Shown: in pieces, positions 7,772 to 17,489 of the stretch
How positions within the stretch are numbered: position 1 is the first letter of the stretch
How the letters are laid out: each line of letters opens with the position of its first letter
From: Pseudomonadales bacterium
Lineage (GTDB): Bacteria > Pseudomonadota > Gammaproteobacteria > Pseudomonadales > Ketobacteraceae
Direction of reading: 5' to 3'
Assembly (NCBI GenBank): GCA_002708905.1
Contig: PAPM01000003.1
Coordinates: 94,447 to 149,747, forward strand
Length of the DNA stretch: 55,301 bases
Program-made: the position numbers and the translations under genes
Notes under the pieces: model-generated
The model's database searches: none
What the model saw: only the letters and a program-made list of their open reading frames with translations
Told to the model about the DNA's origin: nothing

Positions 7772-8461
7772 ATGATTCACGATTTTGCTACAGCGCCTAG
7801 AACACCCAGGGATGTGCCGGTTCGGCAACCTGTTCCTGTTGTGCCTGCTCGAAAATCGAGCAAAAGGGTGGTTTTGGGGGCTGTACTGACGTTGGTTGCC
7901 TTGCTTTCCCTCTGGCGAATGCTGGCTTCCGATCCCGTTATCGTGAACGAAGGCTTTTCGCCTCCCGTTGAAGCCAAAGAGGAATACCTCCAAGCCGCTG
8001 ATCTGGAGGAAGCGCTGCTGAGCGGCCCGGAACAGATTGATGAATCCACCGATGCGGCCGATTCTCAGGTCGTGCCCAGGGAATTTGAGCTCAAGGCCCA
8101 GGCCAGGCAGGGGGTTGTTGAGGAAGAAGATTATGGCTTTTACGACTCTCTTCAGGCCAGTGCTTGGAGGGTCCCCGTACAGCGGGGCATCTATCTGACT
8201 GCAGAGGATCGCAAGCGTGCCAGTTACACTTATGTGCTCCAGGCCGCATCTCTTAAGAACCGGTCCGAGGCGATCGCTCTGGTGGCGGCGTTACAGAAAA
8301 GGGGGCTGGCTGCCTCTTATTCGGTAAGCGGGGGAGGCATGGGGGAGATGACGTGGTACCGGGTCAACGTAGGGCCGTTTAACAACGTATCAATAATGAA
8401 TAAAGCGGAAGATGTGCTTGTCTCCATGCATATGATGCCGTTGAAGCGTCGAGTGCAATAG
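7772..8461 (+). CDS. SPOR-domain inner membrane protein
   Basis: This 229-residue protein has a Pro-rich cytoplasmic N-terminus, one membrane segment (about 32-50, VVLGAVLTLVALLSLW), an acidic periplasmic linker and a C-terminal SPOR domain (about 148-229: YTYVLQAASLKNRSEA, then the WYRVNVGPF block). SPOR domains bind denuded glycan strands of septal peptidoglycan, so the protein probably localises to the division site, as FtsN, DamX and DedD do. It is not a clear orthologue of any of these. A sigma-70 promoter precedes it. The ribosome-binding site before the ATG is weak. Confidence 0.85.
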   Translation: MIHDFATAPRTPRDVPVRQPVPVVPARKSSKRVVLGAVLTLVALLSLWRMLASDPVIVNEGFSPPVEAKEEYLQAADLEEALLSGPEQIDESTDAADSQVVPREFELKAQARQGVVEEEDYGFYDSLQASAWRVPVQRGIYLTAEDRKRASYTYVLQAASLKNRSEAIALVAALQKRGLAASYSVSGGGMGEMTWYRVNVGPFNNVSIMNKAEDVLVSMHMMPLKRRVQ

Positions 8462-8629
8462 TCTAAATTCGCCCGCAACAGTTTTATTACTTCACAGATA
8501 ACCGGATATTACCCGAGTAGTCTCCATTGAATCAGAATTCAGTTGAGGATACTGAGGGTAAAATTCGGTATTATCATGCCTGATCAGTAGTCCGGATAAC
8601 TGCTCCAAAAAATGTACAAGGGGATTTAA

Positions 8630-9241
8630 ATGAGAGTTTCTCTGATTCTGTTAGTAACCGTGGCGTTGGCCGCTTGTGCCAGTTCTGGCAGCAAGGAGGT
8701 GGTTCAACCTGAAGACGCTGTCACTATGAACAGTGAGATCTATAAGATAGGCGCAGGTGATTCATTAAGTATCTCGGTGTGGCGGAATCCGGAATTATCA
8801 GTGATCGTGCCTGTTCGACCCGACGGGAAGATTTCAGTGCCGCTCATTGGTGATATTGCCGCAGCCGGACTTGAGCCAGAGGGCTTGGCAGGTCAGATAC
8901 GAACAGAGTTGTCGAAGTATATAAAAAACCCGCAGGTGACGGTGGTTGTTACTGCTGCGAATAGCTCTGCGTTTCTACACCGGGTCAGGGTGACCGGCGC
9001 GGTGAATTCTCCAACATCAATAGAGCACAGCAAGGGGATGACGGTGTTGGATCTTGTGCTTGTAACGGGCGGTGTTACCGAATTTGCCAACGGTAATGCG
9101 ACAAAATTATATCGGACCACTCAATCAGGCGTTAAGGTCTACCCAATCAAACTGGATGACATCCTGGAAAAAGGAGATATATCCACAAACTACCAACTTC
9201 AGCCCGGTGATATCGTTACCGTGCCAGAGCGTATGTTCTAA
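8630..9241 (+). CDS. Wza-like polysaccharide export lipoprotein (XrtA/PEP-CTERM-type EPS system)
   Basis: This 203-residue protein follows AGGGGA six bases before its ATG. A lipoprotein signal ends in ALAAC (Cys16). The polysaccharide export (Poly_export) domain covers about 40-120 (YKIGAGDSLSISVWRNPELS, then VPVRPDGKISVPLIGDI), followed by a SLBB-type beta-grasp (VRVTGAVNSP). Such short Wza relatives form the outer-membrane exit of exopolysaccharide machines associated with exosortase/PEP-CTERM loci. The barrel gene starts 29 bases downstream, so the two are probably cotranscribed. The remaining EPS genes (chain-length protein, glycosyltransferases, exosortase) are not in the window. Confidence 0.85.
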   Translation: MRVSLILLVTVALAACASSGSKEVVQPEDAVTMNSEIYKIGAGDSLSISVWRNPELSVIVPVRPDGKISVPLIGDIAAAGLEPEGLAGQIRTELSKYIKNPQVTVVVTAANSSAFLHRVRVTGAVNSPTSIEHSKGMTVLDLVLVTGGVTEFANGNATKLYRTTQSGVKVYPIKLDDILEKGDISTNYQLQPGDIVTVPERMF

Positions 9242-9270
9242 TGATTCAGTTTTCTTCGTTTATATGATCT

Positions 9271-10572
9271 ATGGGTTTTTGTATGCCGTTAAGAAATAAA
9301 CTGGGGAAATTGATTCTCTCAAGTTGTTTTGTTGTAGCTGTTGATTGTTACGGCGCCATAGATAGTGAAATCAGTGTAGGTACCAGTGGGCGTTGGACGG
9401 ACAACGTCTATTTTGATGCCGATGATCAGCGTAATGATGTGTTGGGAGAAGCCAGCGTCAACATCGCGGTAAGTAGCATCGAAGAGGTTACGGAGTTTCA
9501 GCTGGGCTATTTGATCACCCACGAGAACTACTTGCGAGACAGTTTTGGGAATGACAATTATGTTCAAGGCACAGGTGCATTGAACGTACACTTGCTTCCC
9601 AGTCAGCTGTTTTGGAAGTCGGAAATCGAATCAGAAATTACACGGCGTGATAGCACAAGCGTTGATGTTCCCGCAAACAGGGATCAGCGAAACTTTGCAA
9701 GAACCGGCTTGGAATACGTATCGTTTCTTAGTGCCAGGGACCAGCTCCTGTTCAATCCATATGTCTCCGGCACCCGCTTTAAACAGGCAACATATAACAA
9801 CGGAAACAGGGTGGGGCTGGTTGTGGACTGGAACCATTCATTGTCTCCGCTAATGAGTGCTGGCTTGGGATGTGACGGGCAGAAAGTTGATTTCAGCGAT
9901 GGTGATGGCGACTACGATACTGTGCGCTGTAATGTTTCTGTCTCCCGCAGATTAAACGGGGGAAACTTAGAAGTTGATCTTGGTCAGCGCAAGGTGAATC
10001 CAGAGGGGGGCGAGTCCTTTGATGGGGTTGCGTATTCTGCCGCAATGACCCTGGTTAAAGAGCCCCATGAATTTGGTGTCTTGTTGTCGAGAGATATCCA
10101 GGATAATACTGAAAGCCTGTTTTCCCGGGATTTCGTTGGGGGAGAGGGGCCGATTGAGATCAATACAGATTTTAAATCGCTTAGTATACGAAAGCGTTTC
10201 GAAATCCAATACGCCTATGTCTTTTCGAGCGTGCAGCAATTCGAATTGGTCGCTTACCTGGACTCGGATGACGTTTATAAATCAAGGCTGGACACGGACA
10301 GAACGGGGGTAGATGCAGTTTTTACCCGTTCTATTACCCCCCAGTTGGAAGCTCGATTGCAATACTCTTTTGTAAAGACTGAGTTCGCAGATGGTACTGC
10401 TGACCAAACCGTGAACTATGATGACCTATACAGGATCCTGATTAACAAGATTTTCTCCAAGCAGTTTGAAGCATACGCCGCTATAGAGGCTGAAAAGCGA
10501 AGGGCCGAGTCAGATCTACAGGGATATGAAGCCTATTCTGCCGAACTGGGAATTGTCTACACCTTCAAGTAG
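9271..10572 (+). CDS. Outer membrane beta-barrel protein of the PEP-CTERM/EPS locus
   Basis: This 433-residue protein has a signal peptide (about 1-28) and then alternating beta-strands throughout, with many aromatic/acidic repeats such as YLITHENYL and FEIQYAYVFSS. It ends in GIVYTFK. Its place after a Wza-like gene and beside prsK/prsR fits the uncharacterised outer-membrane barrels that recur in XrtA/PEP-CTERM exopolysaccharide clusters. A role in polysaccharide passage or anchoring is inference. A second in-frame ATG at 9283 is an alternative start. Confidence 0.7.
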   Translation: MGFCMPLRNKLGKLILSSCFVVAVDCYGAIDSEISVGTSGRWTDNVYFDADDQRNDVLGEASVNIAVSSIEEVTEFQLGYLITHENYLRDSFGNDNYVQGTGALNVHLLPSQLFWKSEIESEITRRDSTSVDVPANRDQRNFARTGLEYVSFLSARDQLLFNPYVSGTRFKQATYNNGNRVGLVVDWNHSLSPLMSAGLGCDGQKVDFSDGDGDYDTVRCNVSVSRRLNGGNLEVDLGQRKVNPEGGESFDGVAYSAAMTLVKEPHEFGVLLSRDIQDNTESLFSRDFVGGEGPIEINTDFKSLSIRKRFEIQYAYVFSSVQQFELVAYLDSDDVYKSRLDTDRTGVDAVFTRSITPQLEARLQYSFVKTEFADGTADQTVNYDDLYRILINKIFSKQFEAYAAIEAEKRRAESDLQGYEAYSAELGIVYTFK

Positions 10573-10580
10573 CAGCCCGA

Positions 10581-11936
10581 CTACATTTCCTGAATATGAA
10601 TCCCGTATTTCTTGATTAAATCATAGAGTGTGGGGCGGGTGACTCCTAACAACTTCGCAGCGGCTGAGATGTTGTTCTCAGACATATTGATCGCTCTGAT
10701 GATTGCAGCCTTCTCTGCTTCCTGGCGTACGGCTCGGAGGTTTAGAGAAAGGTCTTCGCTGTGCGGCAGTCCCAGATCCATAATCCCAATGTTTTTCTGA
10801 TCGCACATTATCACGGCGCGTTTAAGCTTGTTTTCCATCTCCCTGATATTGCCGGGCCATTCGTACCCTTCAATGGCGGATACCGCCTCGGGTGTGAAGC
10901 CTTTGATATTTTTATTGAGATGGTCGCAGAATTTTGCCAGCAGATTTCGTGCAATCAACGCCTTGTCTCCGCCCCGATCACGCAGTGGTGGAAGCTCAAT
11001 GACCATCTCACTGATACGGTAGAACAGGTCTTCCCTGAATCCTCCGTCAGCCACCATCTGTTCCAGATTCTTGTTGGTGGCACACACTACCCGGACATCA
11101 ACAGGAATTTCTTCCCTGCCGCCCAGTCTCTCGACAACTCTCTCCTGGAGAAAGCGTAGTAGCTTGGCCTGCAGCGCAAGAGGCATATCGCCTATCTCAT
11201 CCAGAAACAACGTGCCACCGCTGGCGACTTCCACCTTGCCAAGGGTACGCTTGGTGGCACCGGTGAAGGCGCCTTTCTCGTAACCAAACAGTTCGCTTTC
11301 CATCAGGTTCTCCGGCACAGCCGCACAGTTGATCGCAACAAATCGGCGATCACAACGGGAACTCAATTGATGGATCGCTCGCGCGATAACTTCTTTACCT
11401 GTTCCCGATTCGCCGAGAATCAATGAGGTCATATCCGTGGGAGCAATCTTTTCAACAATGCGGCAAACAGAAGCCATGCGCTCATCGCTGGCGATTACAC
11501 CGGGAAGGATGTTCTGTTTGTTATCCTGTAGGCGCCGGTTTTCCTGCTCCAGCTCCCACATGTGGTAAGCACGCTGGACAATCAGGTCCAAGGTGTCGGT
11601 GTTAACAGGTTTTTGATAGAAGTCGTACGCGCCCATGGCAACGGCACGCAGCGCATTGGCATAATCATGATAGCCTGTGACGACGATAATTTTGGTATTT
11701 GGCGCAATGCGCAACGTTTCCTGGATGGTGGCGAAGCCTTCTTCGACGCCTTCTTCGTCGGGGGGTAAACCAAGGTCCTGCAAGACCACAGCGGGTTCAT
11801 GCATTCTGATAGCCGCTATTGCACTGTTGCGATCGGGGGCAACAACAACTTCATATTTATCAAAATGCCATCGCAATTGACTTTGCAGTCCTGGATCATC
11901 TTCTACGATAAGCAACACCGGCTTACATTCGGTCAT
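10581..11936 (-). CDS. prsR: PEP-CTERM-associated sigma-54 response regulator PrsR
   Basis: This 451-residue protein has three parts. The receiver domain has acidic pocket EDD at 12-14 and phospho-acceptor Asp54. The AAA+ sigma-54 interaction domain has Walker A GESGTGKE at 175-182 and GAFTGA at 222-227. The C-terminal Fis-type helix-turn-helix contains NISAAAKLLGVTRPTLYDLI. The intact GAFTGA loop means it should activate sigma-54 promoters. In exosortase-bearing proteobacteria this regulator controls PEP-CTERM gene expression together with RpoN. It overlaps prsK by four bases. A matching -24/-12 element lies before the PEP-CTERM gene at 48680-49306. Confidence 0.92.
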   Translation of the reverse strand: MTECKPVLLIVEDDPGLQSQLRWHFDKYEVVVAPDRNSAIAAIRMHEPAVVLQDLGLPPDEEGVEEGFATIQETLRIAPNTKIIVVTGYHDYANALRAVAMGAYDFYQKPVNTDTLDLIVQRAYHMWELEQENRRLQDNKQNILPGVIASDERMASVCRIVEKIAPTDMTSLILGESGTGKEVIARAIHQLSSRCDRRFVAINCAAVPENLMESELFGYEKGAFTGATKRTLGKVEVASGGTLFLDEIGDMPLALQAKLLRFLQERVVERLGGREEIPVDVRVVCATNKNLEQMVADGGFREDLFYRISEMVIELPPLRDRGGDKALIARNLLAKFCDHLNKNIKGFTPEAVSAIEGYEWPGNIREMENKLKRAVIMCDQKNIGIMDLGLPHSEDLSLNLRAVRQEAEKAAIIRAINMSENNISAAAKLLGVTRPTLYDLIKKYGIHIQEM

Positions 11937-14032
11937 ACCGTATCTACTTTTCCTGCTGAATTTGTTTCTTCAAGGACCATTGGTATTCGGATAGTGAAAG
12001 TGGTGCCGATTCCGGCTTCACTTTTTACCAGTACATCACCACCCAGGTTACGGATGAACTCCCTGGTTTGGTAAACACCGATCCCCATACCTTTGCCTGA
12101 TTTTGTCGTGTCAAATGGTCTGAACAGACGGTTTTTTAGGAAATCGCTGTCCATGCCACAGCCATTATCTTCGACTTCTATTATGGCCTGATTATTATCT
12201 TCAGATCGAAGCGTAACATCTACGTACCCATCGGCTGGAGTGGCTTCCTGCGCGTTCTTAATAATGTGGGTAACGATCATTTCCAAGTTGTCTTCATCGG
12301 CAACAACTTTAAGGGAATCTTCCATTATTCTCAATGTCGGTGGCGGCATTCTGTCCTGGCATTTTTTCACTGAATTGATAATGATGTTCTTAAGCTCCAA
12401 CTGACGCCCGGAAGTGGGTTGGGTTTGCTGAAGTTTCTTGAGCAAGTTGCTCATTCTTTGAACGGAGTTGTCGATGGTGCTGATCATGTCGTCGATGAAC
12501 GCCGGATTTTCCTTGTGCTTGGCGGCGTTTTCCACCACCAATGCCTGTTGGGCAATGAGATTCTTGAGGTCGTGCATTACAAAGGCAGAAAGTTTGTTAA
12601 AGGCGTCAAATTGCTTGGATTGCGCCAACAGCTCTGCGGCTTCGTTTCGGGATATATAGCTGGCAACTTCCCGGCCCACTGTTTTGAACAGATCCAGATC
12701 TTCCCAGGTGAGTTCGAACTCCGATGGTGGCGAGCTCAGTAATACAAAACCGATCAGGTTGTTGTCTACCAGCATGGGAATGATCAGCCAAAGGTCTTCC
12801 ATTTCATGAGACCAACCCGGCAGATACTCGTTGAAGTTACTCAGTTCGTGATCTTTGGGTGCGGAGGGGGAGAATACCCATTCCTGATCCCGCAGAATAG
12901 AGCAGAACTCACTGTCGGAATCTTCTTCGAACTCTTTGGTAGGGTAATTCATATTGAGGGTGGCTATAGGGATGAAACGCCCAAACTGGTTGTCCATCCA
13001 CAGCATTCCGCCCTTACATTTGACTACGTCGGTAATAGCTCTCAGAGCCTTTTGGTGTGGGTCTTCTTCAATTTCAGGGGTAGACGTCAGGTGGTGAATC
13101 AGGCTTAACCACTGTGACCGGTAATCGTATTTGTGGACAAAGAAGTGTTTGTCAATAAAGACACTCAGATTGGCACGGGCGGCATCAGAGAGGAATACAA
13201 CGGCGATACTGACCAGCGCACTGAAGATCAGTGTTACCTGAATTACAGTGCCCCAGTTCCCACCGTACATTTTGATGTAGTAGCCGCCGGCTGCCATCAG
13301 CGCGAGAAAGAACCCGGCAGTGGTCAGGCCAGTAGTGTAAAACGCAAGGGGGCGAGAGATAGCAACCTGGTTTTGTCTGGGAGAGCCTTGCGAACTCACT
13401 GCCAAAAGCCCGAACGATAGGAAAAGGGCTGCCGATCCATTTACCGCGCCACGGGCGCGCCAGATCTCTGCGTCGAGTTTTCCAAACAATAGTGCGTAGG
13501 AAAACAGATACAGGTCGTAAAGCAAAAACGCCGCCAACCCAAGGCTGTATACTTTGTTGATGCGGTTATGAGGGGAGTTTCGGAATAATTGCTCTACGGC
13601 CACAATGCACAGAATGGAGAGCAGCATGCAGGACCAGACGTAGAGTTGATAGGCCTGGTTCTTGTTGTCAATAATGGCCGGTAGCACGATAACAAATACA
13701 ATGGACGCCGTTATCCAGAGCAGTTGTATCAGCAGAAATGGCCCTTTTTGGATTCGTTTGTTCTGGTTGGTGTGTTTGAGTTGCTGCATTACACCGAAAA
13801 TCCAACCGCCGAATCTCAAGGTTTCACAGAGAATAAGTTGTTGTACGGTTAAGGTCGGCTTGAATGAATCCCACGCGAGAACCCCGGCCCAGCCCATAGC
13901 AATAAATGCGGCGATAGCGAGAGAAAAAGTAATATGCCGTTTGATCAGAAGAAAACACGACACGAGCGAGAATGCACTCAGGAGGAGAGCACCGCCCAAA
14001 TAGCTGGTGAACGTGACATTTTCTAGTAGCAT
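11933..14032 (-). CDS. prsK: PEP-CTERM-associated sensor histidine kinase PrsK
   Basis: This 699-residue kinase has about nine to ten hydrophobic segments in the first 300 residues, a GAF-like region (about 320-465), and a kinase core. The core has H-box MHDLKNLI (about 485), an N-box (IIKNAQEA) and G-boxes (VEDNGCGMD, GKGMGIGVYQTREF). This layout is characteristic of PrsK, the partner of PrsR. The stop codon overlaps the prsR start, so the pair is translated together. The signal sensed by the membrane domain is not known. The DUF1631 gene ends 21 bases upstream. Confidence 0.9.
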   Translation of the reverse strand: MLLENVTFTSYLGGALLLSAFSLVSCFLLIKRHITFSLAIAAFIAMGWAGVLAWDSFKPTLTVQQLILCETLRFGGWIFGVMQQLKHTNQNKRIQKGPFLLIQLLWITASIVFVIVLPAIIDNKNQAYQLYVWSCMLLSILCIVAVEQLFRNSPHNRINKVYSLGLAAFLLYDLYLFSYALLFGKLDAEIWRARGAVNGSAALFLSFGLLAVSSQGSPRQNQVAISRPLAFYTTGLTTAGFFLALMAAGGYYIKMYGGNWGTVIQVTLIFSALVSIAVVFLSDAARANLSVFIDKHFFVHKYDYRSQWLSLIHHLTSTPEIEEDPHQKALRAITDVVKCKGGMLWMDNQFGRFIPIATLNMNYPTKEFEEDSDSEFCSILRDQEWVFSPSAPKDHELSNFNEYLPGWSHEMEDLWLIIPMLVDNNLIGFVLLSSPPSEFELTWEDLDLFKTVGREVASYISRNEAAELLAQSKQFDAFNKLSAFVMHDLKNLIAQQALVVENAAKHKENPAFIDDMISTIDNSVQRMSNLLKKLQQTQPTSGRQLELKNIIINSVKKCQDRMPPPTLRIMEDSLKVVADEDNLEMIVTHIIKNAQEATPADGYVDVTLRSEDNNQAIIEVEDNGCGMDSDFLKNRLFRPFDTTKSGKGMGIGVYQTREFIRNLGGDVLVKSEAGIGTTFTIRIPMVLEETNSAGKVDTV

Positions 14033-14053
14033 TAATTACGGCTTATGCGGGCG

Positions 14054-16363
14054 TTATCCGGCCAGTTTTTTTAGTTTGTCGGTGATGTTATCCATTGCGC
14101 GATCAAACAGAATCCCATTTTCGAGAAGTTTTACATGACCATTCTGTATATCGCTGGCGAATTCATCCAGTTTCTTTTCAAACACTCTCAAACCGAAACG
14201 GTTTACAAACACGTAGGTCTCACCCGGATCAGTTATCAATGCCAATTTGCAGCGGAACGACTTGGCGCTGTTGGCCGGGGAGTAGTCCATCCAGGTGCCG
14301 GGCTTTACCTTGGAGGCTTGGGTTATATATTGTTTGGCTGCTGCCTGTTGTCTCAGCTTTTGCTTTTGCGCCGAAGTCATGCTGTCCCAGTCTTCTATGG
14401 AAGCACCTTCTATTTGTCCAAGTGCGGCGAGGTGTTCAGGTCGCAGCGGACACAAATCTTTATCATCAAGCTGTTGTGATAATGCCTGGTCAAAAATCTG
14501 TTCAGTGACACTAAGCGAATTTAAAATACTTTCCCGGGACGCATTAATGGCCTCCAAACCGTTGGAAATCTTGTGCAGGACTTCAACCTTTATTTTTTCG
14601 AGGCGATTGAGTGAGCGCTCATCGAAGTGAGGACGAAGCCCCCACACCAGTTGATCCACAACTTGCTTGGCCTCAAGCCATTCGGTACTGTCCGTACCGT
14701 GCTTGAGATGGATGTACAGCAGCACCTTCTGCCAGTCATTGACGATAAAATCCAACACGAATTCAGGTAAGCGACCGTCCTTAAGGCGTGCGTATATCGT
14801 TTCGCGTGCTTTGGCCTTGGCATGTTCTGCTTTGGCTTTTCCAAGCGCTGCTTCCTGGGTACGCTTCTCCAGGATATTGGCTTTGTTCTGATCCAGTTTG
14901 GTCAGATCCTGGAATTTAGTGAGCGCATGCTCAAAGATAGCAATATCACCGGTGTAGTTCTCGATAATATCGTGAACAATGCGGTTCACTTCTTTGTAAA
15001 GTTTTTCCTGACTGGTCTCGCTGCTTTCGTCCCAGCCCACTGCCGCTGACGCAATTTCATTGATAAAGCGACGGGCCGGATGCGTGTTGTTTTTGAAGAA
15101 GCTTTTGTCTTTCAGAGCCACTTTCAGTATGGGTATCTGCAGGCGACTGATCAACGCCTGGAAAGGTACTGGCAAGTTGCGATCATCCAGGATGAAATCA
15201 AAAAACATGGCGACCAGATTTATGATGTCCTCATCAGACTCATGCAGAATATCTTCCTTGCCCGATTTGACGTTGTCTTCCAGAATTTGGGAAACAACAC
15301 TGCGCACGTCAAAGTTCTGTGGTGATTGCAGATATTCACTGGAAAGCTGCATAGCCGTCAGTGATTCAAGTAACGCGTCCTGTGGGATAGGGGACGAATG
15401 TCCTGTGCCGGGATGGGGGGTAATCGCTCCCGGAATGGCAATTCCGTTGTTACGTAGCTGGCTGAAAAGATCGAAAACCTGCCCGAGCGTAATACCTGGG
15501 CCTGCGTGTGTGCCACCGGCGTATCCGGCTCCCGGGGTTCCTCCGGCAAGGCTCGGGCCGCCCATGCCAGCGGCAGGCTGATCCGCTTGTTCACTGAGGC
15601 CTTGAGCGTATCCTCCTGCAGAAGGCATACCGGCGGCTTTCTTCTTGCGCACATCAAAATGGATTTGCGGTAGTACGCCTGCACTGACCAAAAGATCGTT
15701 CACCAGTGAATAGATGTTGCGTAACTCCACAATGACGGTGCGATCAAGGTGCTTCAACAGAATAACTTTGCACTTGATGTCCAGTTCGAGCGCTTTCAAC
15801 GCCTCAGTGACAGCAGAGCATATCTGCGCCGGGTCCAGCGGGTTGTTGGTTTCGTTAACCCGGACATCCGGCATGAGGTAGTCAAAGCGGCAATTGAGTT
15901 GATACAGCAACTCCTGGCTGTCGATACGGGCCCGGTTAACAATACCGGTCACGGCAACGTCCTGCTCCATATCATCTTTGCCCACTAACTTAATGGAGTC
16001 GAGACTGAGGGAATCAGAACTGTAACTGTCTGCTTGGCTGTCCCGAGTGCCGCTGATGCGGTTGTTCAGGAGGAGACGAAAATTCTCTTCATAACGTTGC
16101 TTGAAGATATTCCAGACTTCCGGTTTCTTTATGCGAACCTCGCGCATGGAATCAAAGTAGAGGTTCTGTTCATTATTGGAGCCGGCTTTAGAGGCGAGAT
16201 CGAAAAACAGGTCATCGCAGCTGCTGAAGAATTGGCTGAAATTATTGGATAATATTGAGAACGCATTGTCCTTCACCTGCTTGATGAGCACAGGCATCGT
16301 CGCAGAGACGTTTGAAATCGGTCTGGTCCGTTTCTCTTTATCGCCCATCATAGAATTATCCAT
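14054..16363 (-). CDS. DUF1631 family protein
   Basis: From the ATG at 16363 the product is 769 residues; a TTG at 16381 is a less likely start. The protein is mostly helical and charged, without membrane segments or signal peptide. It contains a Gly/Pro/Ala-rich low-complexity linker (about 255-310) and a C-terminal beta-rich section (KPGTWMDYSPA to VFVNRFGLRVFEK) that looks like a PilZ-type barrel without the RxxxR motif. This matches the large DUF1631 family common in gammaproteobacteria, whose function is not established. It lies directly upstream of prsK on the same strand, so it may be the first gene of a three-gene transcript. Confidence 0.8.
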   Translation of the reverse strand: MDNSMMGDKEKRTRPISNVSATMPVLIKQVKDNAFSILSNNFSQFFSSCDDLFFDLASKAGSNNEQNLYFDSMREVRIKKPEVWNIFKQRYEENFRLLLNNRISGTRDSQADSYSSDSLSLDSIKLVGKDDMEQDVAVTGIVNRARIDSQELLYQLNCRFDYLMPDVRVNETNNPLDPAQICSAVTEALKALELDIKCKVILLKHLDRTVIVELRNIYSLVNDLLVSAGVLPQIHFDVRKKKAAGMPSAGGYAQGLSEQADQPAAGMGGPSLAGGTPGAGYAGGTHAGPGITLGQVFDLFSQLRNNGIAIPGAITPHPGTGHSSPIPQDALLESLTAMQLSSEYLQSPQNFDVRSVVSQILEDNVKSGKEDILHESDEDIINLVAMFFDFILDDRNLPVPFQALISRLQIPILKVALKDKSFFKNNTHPARRFINEIASAAVGWDESSETSQEKLYKEVNRIVHDIIENYTGDIAIFEHALTKFQDLTKLDQNKANILEKRTQEAALGKAKAEHAKAKARETIYARLKDGRLPEFVLDFIVNDWQKVLLYIHLKHGTDSTEWLEAKQVVDQLVWGLRPHFDERSLNRLEKIKVEVLHKISNGLEAINASRESILNSLSVTEQIFDQALSQQLDDKDLCPLRPEHLAALGQIEGASIEDWDSMTSAQKQKLRQQAAAKQYITQASKVKPGTWMDYSPANSAKSFRCKLALITDPGETYVFVNRFGLRVFEKKLDEFASDIQNGHVKLLENGILFDRAMDNITDKLKKLAG

Positions 16364-16526
16364 ATTGCAACACGGCCCCAATCTAGTTCAGATTCTGAAC
16401 TACTGTCACTGCTGGTGGCAATGCGTAAAATTCACGGTTGTTTGTGATTCTTATGATTGATAAGTATTCCGATTGTATCTCATTACCGGCATACAATGCG
16501 ACCAGCAAAAATGTAGCCTTAATAGT

Positions 16527-17483
16527 TTAGATGGATTCTACAATTCTGTGTGCAGCAATGTAAGGAGTTGTTTCACCTTGGGTTACTTTTAGCTGCATCT
16601 CCTCATAGAGGGCCCTGGCTCGCTGGTCCCGCTTCAGGCGTCGATCGATCAATTCGTGAACAAGTCGCCACATCCACTCTTTATTCTGGAGGGCTCGGTT
16701 ACGCTCGAAATGGCCAACTTCCGTGGATTTTTGTTTGAATTTGGAGATCATCTGCCAGATTGCGTCAATATTCCCGCCTTCAAGGGCGGAACACAGCATC
16801 ACTTCGGGGCGCCAGAAACTGTTGTGCTGAAGAATACCTAAGGCATTCTGGTAGTGGCGCTGGGTTTGCTGCGCCAGGTTCCGGTTGCTGCCATCCGCTT
16901 TGTTGACGGCGATCGCATCCGCCAGCTCCAGAATGCCTTTCTTGATTCCCTGCAGTTCATCGCCGGCATTCGGGAGCATCAGCACCAGGAAAAAATCCAC
17001 CATCCCGGCCACTTCATACTCCGATTGCCCGACGCCAACAGTTTCTACAATGATGACATCGTACCCGGCCGCTTCGCAGAGCAGCATGGCTTCACGGGTC
17101 TTTTGCGCAACACCACCCAGGGCGCCACCACTGGGAGAGGGCCGGATAAAGGCGTTCTCCTGTTGGGAAAGCACTTCCATGCGGGTTTTGTCACCCAGAA
17201 TGCTGCCCCCGGTGATCGGTGAGCTGGGATCTACTGCCAATACCGCCACCTTATGACCTTGCTTTATCAGGTGCAGGCCAAAGGCTTCGATGAACGTGGA
17301 CTTGCCTACGCCGGGTATGCCGGTGATGCCTATGCGGATACTGTTGCCGGTATGGGGCAGGATTTGCTCGAGCAAGGTCTGAGCCTGGTCCCGGTGCTGG
17401 TCCAGTTTGCTTTCTGTCAGGGTGATGGCCTTTGCAAGGGAACGGCGGTTCCCCTGCAAGAGCTTATCGATATCAATAGCCAT
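16527..17483 (-). CDS. meaB: Methylmalonyl-CoA mutase-associated GTPase MeaB
   Basis: From the ATG at 17483 (a TTG at 17486 is in frame just before it) the product is 318 residues. It carries a P-loop GITGIPGVGKST (about 53-64), the ETVGVGQSE switch and NKADG, all diagnostic of the MeaB/ArgK G3E GTPases. MeaB gates cobalamin loading and protects methylmalonyl-CoA mutase from inactivation. The gene begins six bases after the mutase stop codon, confirming a functional pair. Confidence 0.95.
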   Translation of the reverse strand: MAIDIDKLLQGNRRSLAKAITLTESKLDQHRDQAQTLLEQILPHTGNSIRIGITGIPGVGKSTFIEAFGLHLIKQGHKVAVLAVDPSSPITGGSILGDKTRMEVLSQQENAFIRPSPSGGALGGVAQKTREAMLLCEAAGYDVIIVETVGVGQSEYEVAGMVDFFLVLMLPNAGDELQGIKKGILELADAIAVNKADGSNRNLAQQTQRHYQNALGILQHNSFWRPEVMLCSALEGGNIDAIWQMISKFKQKSTEVGHFERNRALQNKEWMWRLVHELIDRRLKRDQRARALYEEMQLKVTQGETTPYIAAHRIVESI

Positions 17484-17489
17484 CAAGAA

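Noticed and set aside
8462-8629. Sigma-54 promoter before the Wza-like gene
   Set aside because: The closest candidate, near 8571-8583, has GG and GC only nine bases apart and poor flanking match.
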